Below, in pieces: positions 17,203 to 25,722 of a stretch of 64,000 bases of DNA. The notes under the pieces are model-generated. The model did no database searches. It worked only from the letters and a program-made list of their open reading frames with translations, and was not told the DNA's origin. Made by a program: the position numbers and the translations under genes. The stretch is from the NCBI RefSeq assembly GCF_004137355.1, contig NZ_SDVB01000191.1:186001-250000 (forward strand), in the 5' to 3' direction. Position 1 is the stretch's first letter; every line of letters starts with the position of its first letter. The DNA comes from Ciceribacter ferrooxidans (GTDB lineage Bacteria > Pseudomonadota > Alphaproteobacteria > Rhizobiales > Rhizobiaceae).

Positions 17203-18372
17203 TCAATCATAACTTCGGCGGTCTTCGATGACCTTACCGTCATTCGGGAGCGCGCCGGGCGGCAACAGTTCCACGGTTCCCCGCATTTTCAGCGTCGCCA
17301 TGATGCTCTGTTCGTAAAGTGCGGGATTGGTCGCGCGGGTTTCGATCTGAACCGTCATCGTATCCATTTCCCCCACGCGGCTAGCAATGACGCGTGCCCG
17401 GACGATCTCATCATGCCGACCAACCAGTTGTGCCACCTGTTCCGGTCGCACGAACATGCCCTTGATTTTCGTCGTTTGGTCGGCGCGGCCCATCCAGCCC
17501 TTGATGCGGCGATTGGTGCGCCCGCAGGGGCTGGTGCCGGGCAGAATGGCGGAGAGGTCACCCGTCGCGAAGCGGACGAGCGGATAATCCGGATTGAGCG
17601 AGGTCACGATTACTTCGCCGACCTCGCCGTCCGGAACGGGCCGATCAGAGCCGGGGCGCACAATCTCGACGATCACGCCCTCATCCATGATCAGACCTTC
17701 CATGGCGGACGATTCATAAGCGATGTTTCCGAGATCCGCGGTTGCGTAGACCTGCAGGCAGGCAATGCCGCGATCGGTGTAATACTGCCTCAAGCTCGGG
17801 AACAGCGCGCCACCAGAGACGGCCGCACGGCTGATCTTGAGGCGCTCGCCCAGTTCATCGGCTTTCTCCAGAATCACCTTGAGATAATCCGGCGTTCCAG
17901 CATAGACCGTCGAACCGATATCGGCGGCGGCACGCACCTGCAGTTCGGTCTGGCCCGTGCCGGCGGGCAGGATGGCGGCCCCGACCGCACGCGCGCCATT
18001 CTCAAAAATCATGCCGGCCGGTGTCAGGTGGTAGCCGAAGCAGTTGTGCACTATGTCGCCCCGGCCGACTCCGAGCGCATGCAGAAAGCGGCCCATGCGC
18101 CACCAGTCATGGCTGATGCCGCCCGGCTCGTAGATCGGTCCCGGCGACTGGAAATAGTGCACAACATTGCCGACGGGCAGGCCGCCGAAAGGGGGCCGCG
18201 CCTTCTGGTGCTCGGAAAGTTCCGCCTTACGCAAGACCGGCAGTGCCGCAAGTTCCGAAAGATCGGCCAGGGGGTTCCGTCCCCACCGAGGCAGCAAGGC
18301 GTTGAGTGCCGCCAGTTGGCCGGCGTCGCGTTCGTCGCGGGAGCGCGTTTCCAAAGAGTCGAAATGGCTCAT
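17203..18372 (-). CDS. PaaK-like aryl/acyl-CoA ligase
   Basis: Adenylate-forming enzyme of the phenylacetate-CoA ligase family, 389 aa from the ATG at 18372 (preceded by AAGGAAAGA). Recognisable pieces are VVHYFQSPGPIYEPGG in the P-loop-like position, SGGALFPSLRQYY, YATADLGNIAYES, LVRFATGDLSAILPG and GWMGRADQTTKIKGMFVRPE, the last giving the A8-type Arg/Lys region. It is last in a leftward operon whose first gene is another CoA ligase, with a Liv-type importer between. The substrate is probably a carboxylic acid brought in by that importer; aromatic specificity is not proven. Confidence 0.88.
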   Translation of the reverse strand: MSHFDSLETRSRDERDAGQLAALNALLPRWGRNPLADLSELAALPVLRKAELSEHQKARPPFGGLPVGNVVHYFQSPGPIYEPGGISHDWWRMGRFLHALGVGRGDIVHNCFGYHLTPAGMIFENGARAVGAAILPAGTGQTELQVRAAADIGSTVYAGTPDYLKVILEKADELGERLKISRAAVSGGALFPSLRQYYTDRGIACLQVYATADLGNIAYESSAMEGLIMDEGVIVEIVRPGSDRPVPDGEVGEVIVTSLNPDYPLVRFATGDLSAILPGTSPCGRTNRRIKGWMGRADQTTKIKGMFVRPEQVAQLVGRHDEIVRARVIASRVGEMDTMTVQIETRATNPALYEQSIMATLKMRGTVELLPPGALPNDGKVIEDRRSYD

Positions 18373-18398
18373 GATGTCTTTCCTTGCTTCCGCTGCCC

Positions 18399-19223
18399 TC
18401 ATGCCAACCACCGTTTGCGGCGGCGGTAGCTTCGGACATCACGGAAGCTGTTGCGTCCTTTGTCCGACATGCCGAGATAGAATTCCTTGACGTCCGGGTT
18501 TTCGCGCAGGTCCTTGGCGGGGCCGTCCATCACCACGCGGCCGCTTTCCAGAATGTAGCCGTAGTGGGCATAGCGCAGCGCCACATTGGTGTTCTGTTCG
18601 GCCAGCAGGAAAGTGACACCTTCGCCCTCGTTCACGTCCTTCACGATCTCGAAGATCTGCTCGACCAGCTGTGGCGCGAGCCCCATGCTGGGCTCGTCGA
18701 GGAGAATGGTTTCCGGCCGGCTCATGAGTGCGCGGCCAATCGCCGTCATCTGCTGTTCGCCGCCCGAAGTATAGCCGGCCTGCGATTTGCGCCGCTCTTT
18801 CAGGCGCGGAAAATAGGTATAGACCATATCGAGATCGCGCCGGATATCGGCCTTGCTGTCCCGGCGGATATACGCGCCAGTCAGGAGGTTCTCCTCCACC
18901 GTCAGATGCTCGAAACAATGACGCCCTTCCATCACCTGAACGACGCCGCGGCGTACGAGATCTGCCGGTGAAAGATCCTGAACGCGATCGCCGCGATAGA
19001 CGATGCTCCCCTTGGTGACTTCACCACGCTCCGACTTCAGGAGATTGGAGATGGCTTTCAAGGTGGTGGTCTTGCCGGCGCCGTTGCCACCGAGCAGCGC
19101 CGTCACTCCGCCCTTCGGGACGGAGAGGCTCACGCCCTTCAAGACGAGGATCACGTGGTTGTAGATCACCTCGATGTTGTTGACCTCCAGCAAGGTCCCA
19201 TCCACGTTGGTTGCATTCAGCAT
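18399..19223 (-). CDS. Liv-type ABC ATPase (LivF-like)
   Basis: ATP-binding subunit of the branched-chain amino acid/amide family of ABC importers, 274 aa. Walker A is LLGGNGAGKTTTLKAISNLL, the signature YTSGGEQQMTAIGRALMSRP (SGGEQQ, the LivF version), and Walker B ILLDEPSMGLAP. A basic C-terminal tail (RSYRRRKRW) is longer than in standard LivF (about 235 aa). It pairs with the LivG-like ATPase in the same operon. Confidence 0.92.
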   Translation of the reverse strand: MLNATNVDGTLLEVNNIEVIYNHVILVLKGVSLSVPKGGVTALLGGNGAGKTTTLKAISNLLKSERGEVTKGSIVYRGDRVQDLSPADLVRRGVVQVMEGRHCFEHLTVEENLLTGAYIRRDSKADIRRDLDMVYTYFPRLKERRKSQAGYTSGGEQQMTAIGRALMSRPETILLDEPSMGLAPQLVEQIFEIVKDVNEGEGVTFLLAEQNTNVALRYAHYGYILESGRVVMDGPAKDLRENPDVKEFYLGMSDKGRNSFRDVRSYRRRKRWLA

Positions 19224-19284
19224 GAGTGTCGTCCCGGCGAGAGTGAAGGGACGCCCCGGGCGTTCAGCCGGGGCATCCTCCGGT

Positions 19285-20571
19285 TCATTTGCAGCGTTCG
19301 GCGATCTTGTTTTCCGCAGCGTAAGCGGCGGAATCCTCCATGATCAGCGGTGTTAGAACCTCATCATCCGGGGCTATGAAGTCGGTGATGAGGTTCCACT
19401 TCTTCGCCGACGCATCCCATTGCTGGAGCAGCGTGGCACCGGGTCCGCCGTGGTCGGAGCAGGAGGCCTTGAATGGCTGGCCGAACTTCGGAAGGCCAAG
19501 CTCCGTCATGCGCGCCTCGGTGATCTCCAGCTGCTCGAAGCCGTCACGCAGGTCGGCGGCGGTGATGTTTGACTTGCCGGTGATCTGCTGTGCCTTGCGG
19601 ATGGCTTCGGAAATCACCAATGCGGCATACATTCCGCGCGAGTAGAGAACGGAGCCGAACTGGTCACCGGCGCCGCTCGCCTTGCCGGCATCGATCACGT
19701 ATTTCTTGAGGTCGCCGTAGAGCGGGTAATCCATGCCCGTGCCGTGCATGGCGAGCGACTTGTAGCCGTTGGCGCCCATGCCCGCAGGCAGAACGTCGTT
19801 TTCCGAACCGGACCACCAGACGCCGATGAAATTCTCCATCGGATAGTTGATGTTGGCGGCCTCCTGGATCGCCACCGCGTTCATCACGCCCCACCCCCAC
19901 ATCAGCACGTAATCAGGTTTCTCGCGGCGGATCTGCAGCCACTGGCTCTTCTGCTCCTGGCCCGGATGATCGACGGGAATCTGCAACAGATCGTAGCCGT
20001 GTTTCTTGGATAGCTCCGTGAGCGTGCGGATCGGCTCCTTGCCATAGGCCGAGTTATGGTAGACCAGCGCGATCTTCTTGCCCTTCAGGTCGCCACCGTT
20101 CTGGTCGAGCAGGTAGCGGATGGCGACGCTCGCGCCATCCCAGTAATTCGCCGGGTAGTTGAAGACCCATTCGAAGACCTTGCCATTCGCCGCCGAGGTG
20201 CGGCCATAACCGGGCGTGTAGAGCGGGATGCCATCGGCCGAGACCTTGGGGATCAGCTGATAGGTGATGCCGGTCGAGAGCGGGTTGTAGACCAGCGCTC
20301 CTTGACCCTTCGTGGCCTCGTAGCACTCCACCCCCTTCTCGGTATTGTACGCGGTCTCGCATTCGGGAACCTGGATCTTCTCACCACCGATGCCGCCGTC
20401 GCGCTCGTTGAGCAAGGTGAAATAGTCATTGAAGCCGTCGGCATAGGGTATGCCACCCGGTGCATAGGGGCCTGTCCGATAGGACAGGTTCGGCACGATC
20501 AGATCGGCAGAGGCAGGCATACTGCTCATCAGCATGGTGGCCGCCGCAACGGCTGCAAGCATCTTCTTCAT
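19285..20571 (-). CDS. Liv-type periplasmic binding protein
   Basis: Substrate-binding protein of the Peripla_BP_6 (LivJ/AmiC-like) family, 428 aa. A signal peptide is clear (MKKMLAAVAAATMLMSSMPA, cleavage near ASA). Matching motifs include GINDYFTLLNERDGGIGGEK-like FNDYFTLLNERDGGIGGEKI and the hinge region LVYHNSAYGKEPIRTLTELS. A GGGAGGAAATGAG ribosome-binding site precedes the ATG. Such family members in operons with CoA ligases often carry aromatic or aliphatic acids rather than amino acids (family knowledge; substrate here is inference). Confidence 0.92.
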   Translation of the reverse strand: MKKMLAAVAAATMLMSSMPASADLIVPNLSYRTGPYAPGGIPYADGFNDYFTLLNERDGGIGGEKIQVPECETAYNTEKGVECYEATKGQGALVYNPLSTGITYQLIPKVSADGIPLYTPGYGRTSAANGKVFEWVFNYPANYWDGASVAIRYLLDQNGGDLKGKKIALVYHNSAYGKEPIRTLTELSKKHGYDLLQIPVDHPGQEQKSQWLQIRREKPDYVLMWGWGVMNAVAIQEAANINYPMENFIGVWWSGSENDVLPAGMGANGYKSLAMHGTGMDYPLYGDLKKYVIDAGKASGAGDQFGSVLYSRGMYAALVISEAIRKAQQITGKSNITAADLRDGFEQLEITEARMTELGLPKFGQPFKASCSDHGGPGATLLQQWDASAKKWNLITDFIAPDDEVLTPLIMEDSAAYAAENKIAERCK

Positions 20572-20645
20572 CTCATTTCCTCCCAGACAAAGATGAATTC
20601 ACAACAAGTCCGCAGTTCCCCGCCGCGGCATTCGGGACCGGCCCC

Positions 20646-21722
20646 CTAATGAGGGAAGGGCCATAGGCGCAGTTTCTCTTTCGCGACCCGCCACAGCTGA
20701 TTCAGCCCGTGCGGTTCCACGATGAGAAAAATGATGATCAATCCGCCAACGATGATCAGCTCGAGATGAGCCGCGAGGTCCGTTGGCCAGCCCAATTGAC
20801 CGACGAGCACGTTCTTCAGGAGTACCGGCAGCAGCACGAGGAAGGCCGCTCCAGCGAAGCTTCCGAAGATCGATCCAAGGCCGCCGATGATGATCATGAA
20901 CAGCACCAGGAAGCTCTTCTGGATGCCGAAGGCCTCTCCTACCTCTACGGCGCCGAGGTAGACCGTAAAGAAGAGAGCGCCCGCGATGCCGATGTAGAAG
21001 GATGAGACGGCGAAGGCCGAAAGCTTGGCCGTCAGCGGATTCACGCCAATGATCTCGGCGGCGATATCCATATCGCGGATCGCCATCCAGCGACGGCCGA
21101 CGGAACCGCGCGTCAGATTGCGGGCAAGCCAGGCGAGGGTGAAGAGCATGACGAGGCAGAAGAGGTACTTGGCCCAGGCCGGCGTGCTGGCGCCCGTCAC
21201 TGCAATGCCGAAGAGACTGCGCTCCGGTGCCGTGATCTGGCCAGAGGCCGAATAGTTGAAAAACCACGGCACCTTGTTGAAGAGCCAGACCAGGAAGAAT
21301 TGCGCGGCAAGGGTCGCGACGGCGAGATAGAAGCCCTTGATCCTGAGGCTGGGCAATCCGAACAAGACACCGACGAAGGCCGTGATGAAACCTGCCAGCA
21401 GGACATGCACGATGATCGACACATCGGGCATAGCTGTCATCAGCTTGTAGCAGGCATAGGCGCCGACCGCCATGAACCCGCCGGTACCGAGGCTCACCTG
21501 GCCGCAATAGCCGGTCAGGATGTTGAGGCCGATCGCCGCGATGGCGTAGATCAGGAAGGGGACGAATACCGCATTTGCCCAGTAGTCGTCGATCACGAAG
21601 GGGATGACCCCGAAGGCGATCGCCACCACGATGTAATAGCGGATCCGGTCGAACTTGATCGGAAAGGTCTGGCTGTCGGCCACATAGCTTGTCTTGAAGT
21701 CACCGGCCTCGCGGTAGAGCAT
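20646..21722 (-). CDS. Liv-type ABC permease (LivM-like)
   Basis: Inner-membrane permease, 358 aa, LivM subfamily. It has about ten hydrophobic segments, for example FGVIPFVIDDYWANAVFVPF and IYAIAAIGLNILTGYCGQVS; GLNILTGYCGQVSLGTGGFM is the typical LivM motif, and the EAA-like loop DIAAEIIGVNPLTAKLSAFA is present. It starts three bases after the LivH-type stop, so the two permeases are coupled. Confidence 0.93.
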   Translation of the reverse strand: MLYREAGDFKTSYVADSQTFPIKFDRIRYYIVVAIAFGVIPFVIDDYWANAVFVPFLIYAIAAIGLNILTGYCGQVSLGTGGFMAVGAYACYKLMTAMPDVSIIVHVLLAGFITAFVGVLFGLPSLRIKGFYLAVATLAAQFFLVWLFNKVPWFFNYSASGQITAPERSLFGIAVTGASTPAWAKYLFCLVMLFTLAWLARNLTRGSVGRRWMAIRDMDIAAEIIGVNPLTAKLSAFAVSSFYIGIAGALFFTVYLGAVEVGEAFGIQKSFLVLFMIIIGGLGSIFGSFAGAAFLVLLPVLLKNVLVGQLGWPTDLAAHLELIIVGGLIIIFLIVEPHGLNQLWRVAKEKLRLWPFPH

Positions 21723-21725
21723 GTC

Positions 21726-22712
21726 TCAGACCCTTTCGATGATGCGTTCGCCGAACAGGCCCTGCGGCCTGAAGACGAGGAAGACCAGCGCGAGCACATA
21801 GGCGAACCAGTTTTCTGTCGCGCCGCCGACCAGTGGGCCGACGAAAAACTCGAAGAGTTTTTCGCCCATGCCGATGATGAGTCCGCCGACGATGGCGCCG
21901 GGAATGGAGGTGAAGCCGCCGAGCATCAGGACCGGCAAGGCCTTCAGCGCGATCAGGGACAGGCTGAACTGGACCCCCGATTTCGAGCCCCACATGATAC
22001 CTGCAACAAGGGCCACGATGCCGGCGATGGACCAGACGAGGGCCCAGATGAAGCGCAGCGAAATGCCGACGGACAGCGCCGCTTGGTGGTCATCCGCAAC
22101 CGCGCGCAGCGCCCGGCCCTGCTTGGAGTATTGCGAGAAAACGGTGAGCGCGAGTACGAGCAGGGCCGCGATGACAGTCGCCACGATATCCAGCCGGTCG
22201 ATGAAGAAGCCGTAGCCGAACCAGTCGTTCGTGACGCTTTCGATCGTCCCGTCGATGCCCTTCGGCAGGCCGATGTCGAGCGTCTTGATGTCGGAACCCC
22301 ACATCGCGTCGCCAAGGCCTTCAAGAAAATAGGCAAGACCGATCGTTGCCATGAACAGGATGATCGGTTCCTGGTTGACGAGGTGCTTGAGTACATAGCG
22401 CTCTACCAGGACGGCGAGCAGGGTCATGACGCCTGCGGTGATCAGGATGGCGATCAGCGCAGGCACCTTGAAGCCAAAATGATGGAGGTTCGTGCCAAAG
22501 AGTGCATTGATGAGGTGCGCGAAGGGGATTTGGCCGTCCATGATGCCGACGAGCGTCAACGCGGCGAAAAGGGCAAGAACGCCCTGCGCATAGTTGAAGA
22601 TGCCACTCGCCTTGAAGATCAGCACGAAGCCTAGCGCCACAAGCGCATACATGACGCCGGACATCAAACCGTTCAGCATGACCTCGAGCGCGTAATAGAC
22701 GGTATCCGGCAT
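21726..22712 (-). CDS. Liv-type ABC permease (LivH-like)
   Basis: Inner-membrane permease, 328 aa, LivH subfamily. The N-terminus ALEVMLNGLMSGVMYALVAL and GFVLIFKASGIFNYAQG (family GLxLIFGxxxxxNFAHG) are diagnostic. The EAA loop RAVADDHQAALSVGISLRFI is near residue 180. It lies 30 bp downstream of the LivG-like gene. The partner permease follows at once. Confidence 0.93.
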   Translation of the reverse strand: MPDTVYYALEVMLNGLMSGVMYALVALGFVLIFKASGIFNYAQGVLALFAALTLVGIMDGQIPFAHLINALFGTNLHHFGFKVPALIAILITAGVMTLLAVLVERYVLKHLVNQEPIILFMATIGLAYFLEGLGDAMWGSDIKTLDIGLPKGIDGTIESVTNDWFGYGFFIDRLDIVATVIAALLVLALTVFSQYSKQGRALRAVADDHQAALSVGISLRFIWALVWSIAGIVALVAGIMWGSKSGVQFSLSLIALKALPVLMLGGFTSIPGAIVGGLIIGMGEKLFEFFVGPLVGGATENWFAYVLALVFLVFRPQGLFGERIIERV

Positions 22713-22742
22713 CAGGAAACTCTCCTTGCCTTCTCGCGATTT

Positions 22743-23570
22743 CTACTCATGAGGGACCCCCAGATAGGCGTCGATCACCGCCTGGCTGTTGCGCACCTCG
22801 TCCGGTGTGCCGTCACCGATCTTCTTGCCGTAATCCATCACGACGACGCGGTCGGAGAGGTCCATGACGACCCCCATGTCGTGTTCGATGAGCACGATCG
22901 TCGTTCCGAACTCATCGTTCACGTCGAGGATGAATCGGCACATGTCCTCCTTCTCCTCGACGTTCATCCCGGCCATTGGCTCGTCGAGCAGCAGAAGTTT
23001 CGGTTCGGCAGCCAATGCGCGGGCCAGTTCCACCCGCTTCTTCAGGCCATAGGGAAGCCGCCCGACGGACGTCTTGCGGATCGCCTGGATTTCCAGAAAG
23101 TCGATGATCTTTTCGACCTTCTCCCGATGAGCGGTTTCCTCTCTCTCCGCCGCCCCCCACCAGAGCGCCTGCTGCAGTATGCTGGACTTCATCAACGTCA
23201 ACCGGCCGGTCATGATGTTGTCGAGAACGCTCATGCCGTCGAAAAGCGCGATGTTCTGAAATGTTCGGGCAATGCCCTGGCGGGCGACCTTGTAGGGTTT
23301 CATCGTCGGCCGACGCGCACCACGAAACCAGACTTCGCCCTCCTGTGGCACGTAGAAACCCGAAATGACATTCAGCATCGAGGACTTGCCCGCGCCATTT
23401 GGACCGATGATCGAGCGAATTTCCCCCTCGCGGATATCGAAACTGATGTCGGTGACGGCCCTCACTCCGCCGAAGCGAAGAGTGATGTTCTTCATCTCCA
23501 TCAGAACGTCGCCGATCCTCCGGCCATCGGCAGTGGTGGTAAAGGTGGTGAGGGGGGCCTGCGCATTCAT
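22743..23570 (-). CDS. Liv-type ABC ATPase (LivG-like)
   Basis: ATP-binding subunit, 275 aa. Walker A IIGPNGAGKSSMLNVISGFY, signature LPYGLKKRVELARALAAEPK (the LivG form of LSGGQ), Walker B LLLLDEPMAGMN, and the C-terminal extension DGTPDEVRNSQAVIDAYLGV that is characteristic of LivG. Its start overlaps the end of the upstream CoA-ligase gene by four bases (ATGA), tying ligase and transporter into one operon. Confidence 0.94.
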   Translation of the reverse strand: MNAQAPLTTFTTTADGRRIGDVLMEMKNITLRFGGVRAVTDISFDIREGEIRSIIGPNGAGKSSMLNVISGFYVPQEGEVWFRGARRPTMKPYKVARQGIARTFQNIALFDGMSVLDNIMTGRLTLMKSSILQQALWWGAAEREETAHREKVEKIIDFLEIQAIRKTSVGRLPYGLKKRVELARALAAEPKLLLLDEPMAGMNVEEKEDMCRFILDVNDEFGTTIVLIEHDMGVVMDLSDRVVVMDYGKKIGDGTPDEVRNSQAVIDAYLGVPHE

Positions 23571-25534
23571 GCGGCGGCCCTCCGTTCGGGCATGGGAACG
23601 GTCGCCGCATCCGCGATCTGCAGCGTCGCTCTGAGGAGTCCCTTGCGACCATCCTCGTAGGTGACCTCCGTCTGCGTGCTGATGCTCGTCGACCCGTCGT
23701 AGAGTGCGGTGATGAGGTCGCGGTATTTCTCGGCGATGATGTTGCGGCGGACCTTTCGCGTCCGGGTCAGTTCGCCGTCATCGGCATCCAGCTCCTTGTG
23801 CAGGATCAGGAAGCGATGGATCTGGCAGCCGGCGAGCGTGCTGTCGGCGGCGAGTGATCGGTTCACCTCCTCGACGTGGCCGCGGATCATGTCGTAAACC
23901 AGCGGGTGGCCCGCGAGTTCCTGATAGCTGGAATAGGCGATATTGTTGCGCTCGGCCCAGTTACCGACAGCCGTCAGGTCGATGTTGATGAAGGCGCAAC
24001 ACCGTTCCAGACCGGCGCCGAAGACGACGGCTTCCAGGATGCTCGGGTAGAACTTCAGCTTGTTCTCGACGTATTTCGGGGCAAACAGCTGGCCGTCGGC
24101 CATCTTGCCGACGTCCTTGGCCCGGTCGATGATGCGCAAGTGCCCGGTTTCCTGCTCGAAGAAACCCGCGTCGCCGGTTGCAACCCAGCCATCAGGGTCC
24201 TTGACGGAGGCCGTGCTTTCCGGATTCCGGTAATACTCAAGGAAGGTGCCGGGGCTCCGATAGAAGACCTCTCCGGTCTCGGCGATCTTCACCTCGACGC
24301 CGGGTGAAGGCACGCCGACGGTATCGGAACGCACCTGGCCGTCCGGCTGTTGTGTGATGAAAACGCTTGCTTCCGTCTGGCCGTAGAGCTGCTTCAGGTT
24401 GATGCCGAGCGAGCGGTAGAAGTCGAAGATTTCAGGCCCGATGGCCTCGCCGGCCGTATAACCCACACGAATGCGGCTGAAGCCCAGCGTGTTCTTCAGC
24501 GGACCGTAGATCACGAGATCGCCCAACAGGTATTTCAATCGGTCCAATGTCGGGACGGGCCGGCCGTCAAGGATCGCGGAACCCACTTTGCGGGCATGGT
24601 CCATGAAGATGCGGAACAGCCATCGCTTCAAAGGTGCCGCATCTTCCATGCGGATCATCACGTTGGTCAGCTGGCTTTCGAAGACGCGGGGCGGCGCGAA
24701 GAAATAGGTCGGTCCGATTTCCCGCAGATCGTTCATCATGGTGGCCGGGCTTTCGGGACAATTGACGCAAAAGCCCGCCCACATCGCCTGCCCCATCGAG
24801 AAGATGAAATCGCCCACCCAGGCCATCGGCAGGTAGGCCAGAATTTCCTCAGAGGGGCCGAGGTGATCGAATTCGCAGGAATTGCGCGATGTCTCGATGA
24901 TATTTCGATTGGAAAGAACAACGCCCTTGGGCTTGCCCGTCGTGCCCGACGTATAGAGCATGACACAGGGATCGTCATAGGTGAGCGCCGCGATACGCTG
25001 GTCAAGCTCAGCCTCGAACCGGTGGTGCGCCGCCCTGCCTTCCGACAGCACATCGGCAAGAGCGTTCATCCGTGAATGGTCGTATTTACGCATTCCGCGC
25101 TTGTCGACATACACGACTTGATCGATGGACTTGATGCGCTCCTGAACCTCGATCACCTTGTCGACCTGCTCCTGATCACCGCATACGACAAGCCGCGCGC
25201 CGCAGTGTTCCAGCACATATTCCGCCTCGTCGGCGACGGCGTCCTGGTAAAGCGGCACCGGGACGGCACCGCACATCTGCGCGGCGACGATCGACCAGTA
25301 GAGGGAAGGGCGGTTGCGTCCGACGACTGCGATGAAGTCGCCGCGTTTCAGCCCGAGCGCCAGGAAGCCCATGGCCAGTGCCCGCGTCTCCGCGTACGCT
25401 TCGGCCCAGGTCCAGGCCTGCCAGATGCCAAATTCCTTTTCCCGATAGGCCGGGCGCCGCGAGAGCATTTTCGCGTTCCTCGCCATCAGTGCCGGAATAG
25501 ACACAAGCCCCGAGCCGGGCTGCCGGTCTGTCAT
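23567..25534 (-). CDS. AMP-dependent acyl-CoA synthetase (long-chain type)
   Basis: Adenylate-forming ligase of the long-chain acyl-CoA synthetase group (COG1022 type), 655 aa. A3 motif is LYTSGTTGKPKGVVLSNRNI, the A5-like region LKQLYGQTEASVF, and the A7/A8 region WVATGDAGFFEQETGHLRII followed by DRAKDVGKMADGQLFAPKYV. I chose the ATG at 25534 because GGGGAGGAACAC precedes it; earlier in-frame ATGs lack such a site. First gene of the leftward operon. It probably activates the acid imported by the Liv-type transporter; together with the PaaK-like ligase at the operon end this makes two CoA ligases for one importer. Confidence 0.92.
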   Translation of the reverse strand: MTDRQPGSGLVSIPALMARNAKMLSRRPAYREKEFGIWQAWTWAEAYAETRALAMGFLALGLKRGDFIAVVGRNRPSLYWSIVAAQMCGAVPVPLYQDAVADEAEYVLEHCGARLVVCGDQEQVDKVIEVQERIKSIDQVVYVDKRGMRKYDHSRMNALADVLSEGRAAHHRFEAELDQRIAALTYDDPCVMLYTSGTTGKPKGVVLSNRNIIETSRNSCEFDHLGPSEEILAYLPMAWVGDFIFSMGQAMWAGFCVNCPESPATMMNDLREIGPTYFFAPPRVFESQLTNVMIRMEDAAPLKRWLFRIFMDHARKVGSAILDGRPVPTLDRLKYLLGDLVIYGPLKNTLGFSRIRVGYTAGEAIGPEIFDFYRSLGINLKQLYGQTEASVFITQQPDGQVRSDTVGVPSPGVEVKIAETGEVFYRSPGTFLEYYRNPESTASVKDPDGWVATGDAGFFEQETGHLRIIDRAKDVGKMADGQLFAPKYVENKLKFYPSILEAVVFGAGLERCCAFINIDLTAVGNWAERNNIAYSSYQELAGHPLVYDMIRGHVEEVNRSLAADSTLAGCQIHRFLILHKELDADDGELTRTRKVRRNIIAEKYRDLITALYDGSTSISTQTEVTYEDGRKGLLRATLQIADAATVPMPERRAAA

Positions 25535-25722
25535 GTGTTCCTCCCCTTGACCCGTACCGGGCTGGACGGCGCCTGATCTACTGTCGGGCTTCCGTTCATT
25601 CACAACTCTCGCCGCAAAGCTTTTCGTCATTTTTTCTGAAATCTTACGAATTGTGACAGCGATGATTACCCCTTTCCCAGTCTCTCCGCGAATGGTAGCC
25701 ATGCAGGAGGGAGAAGGATCGG

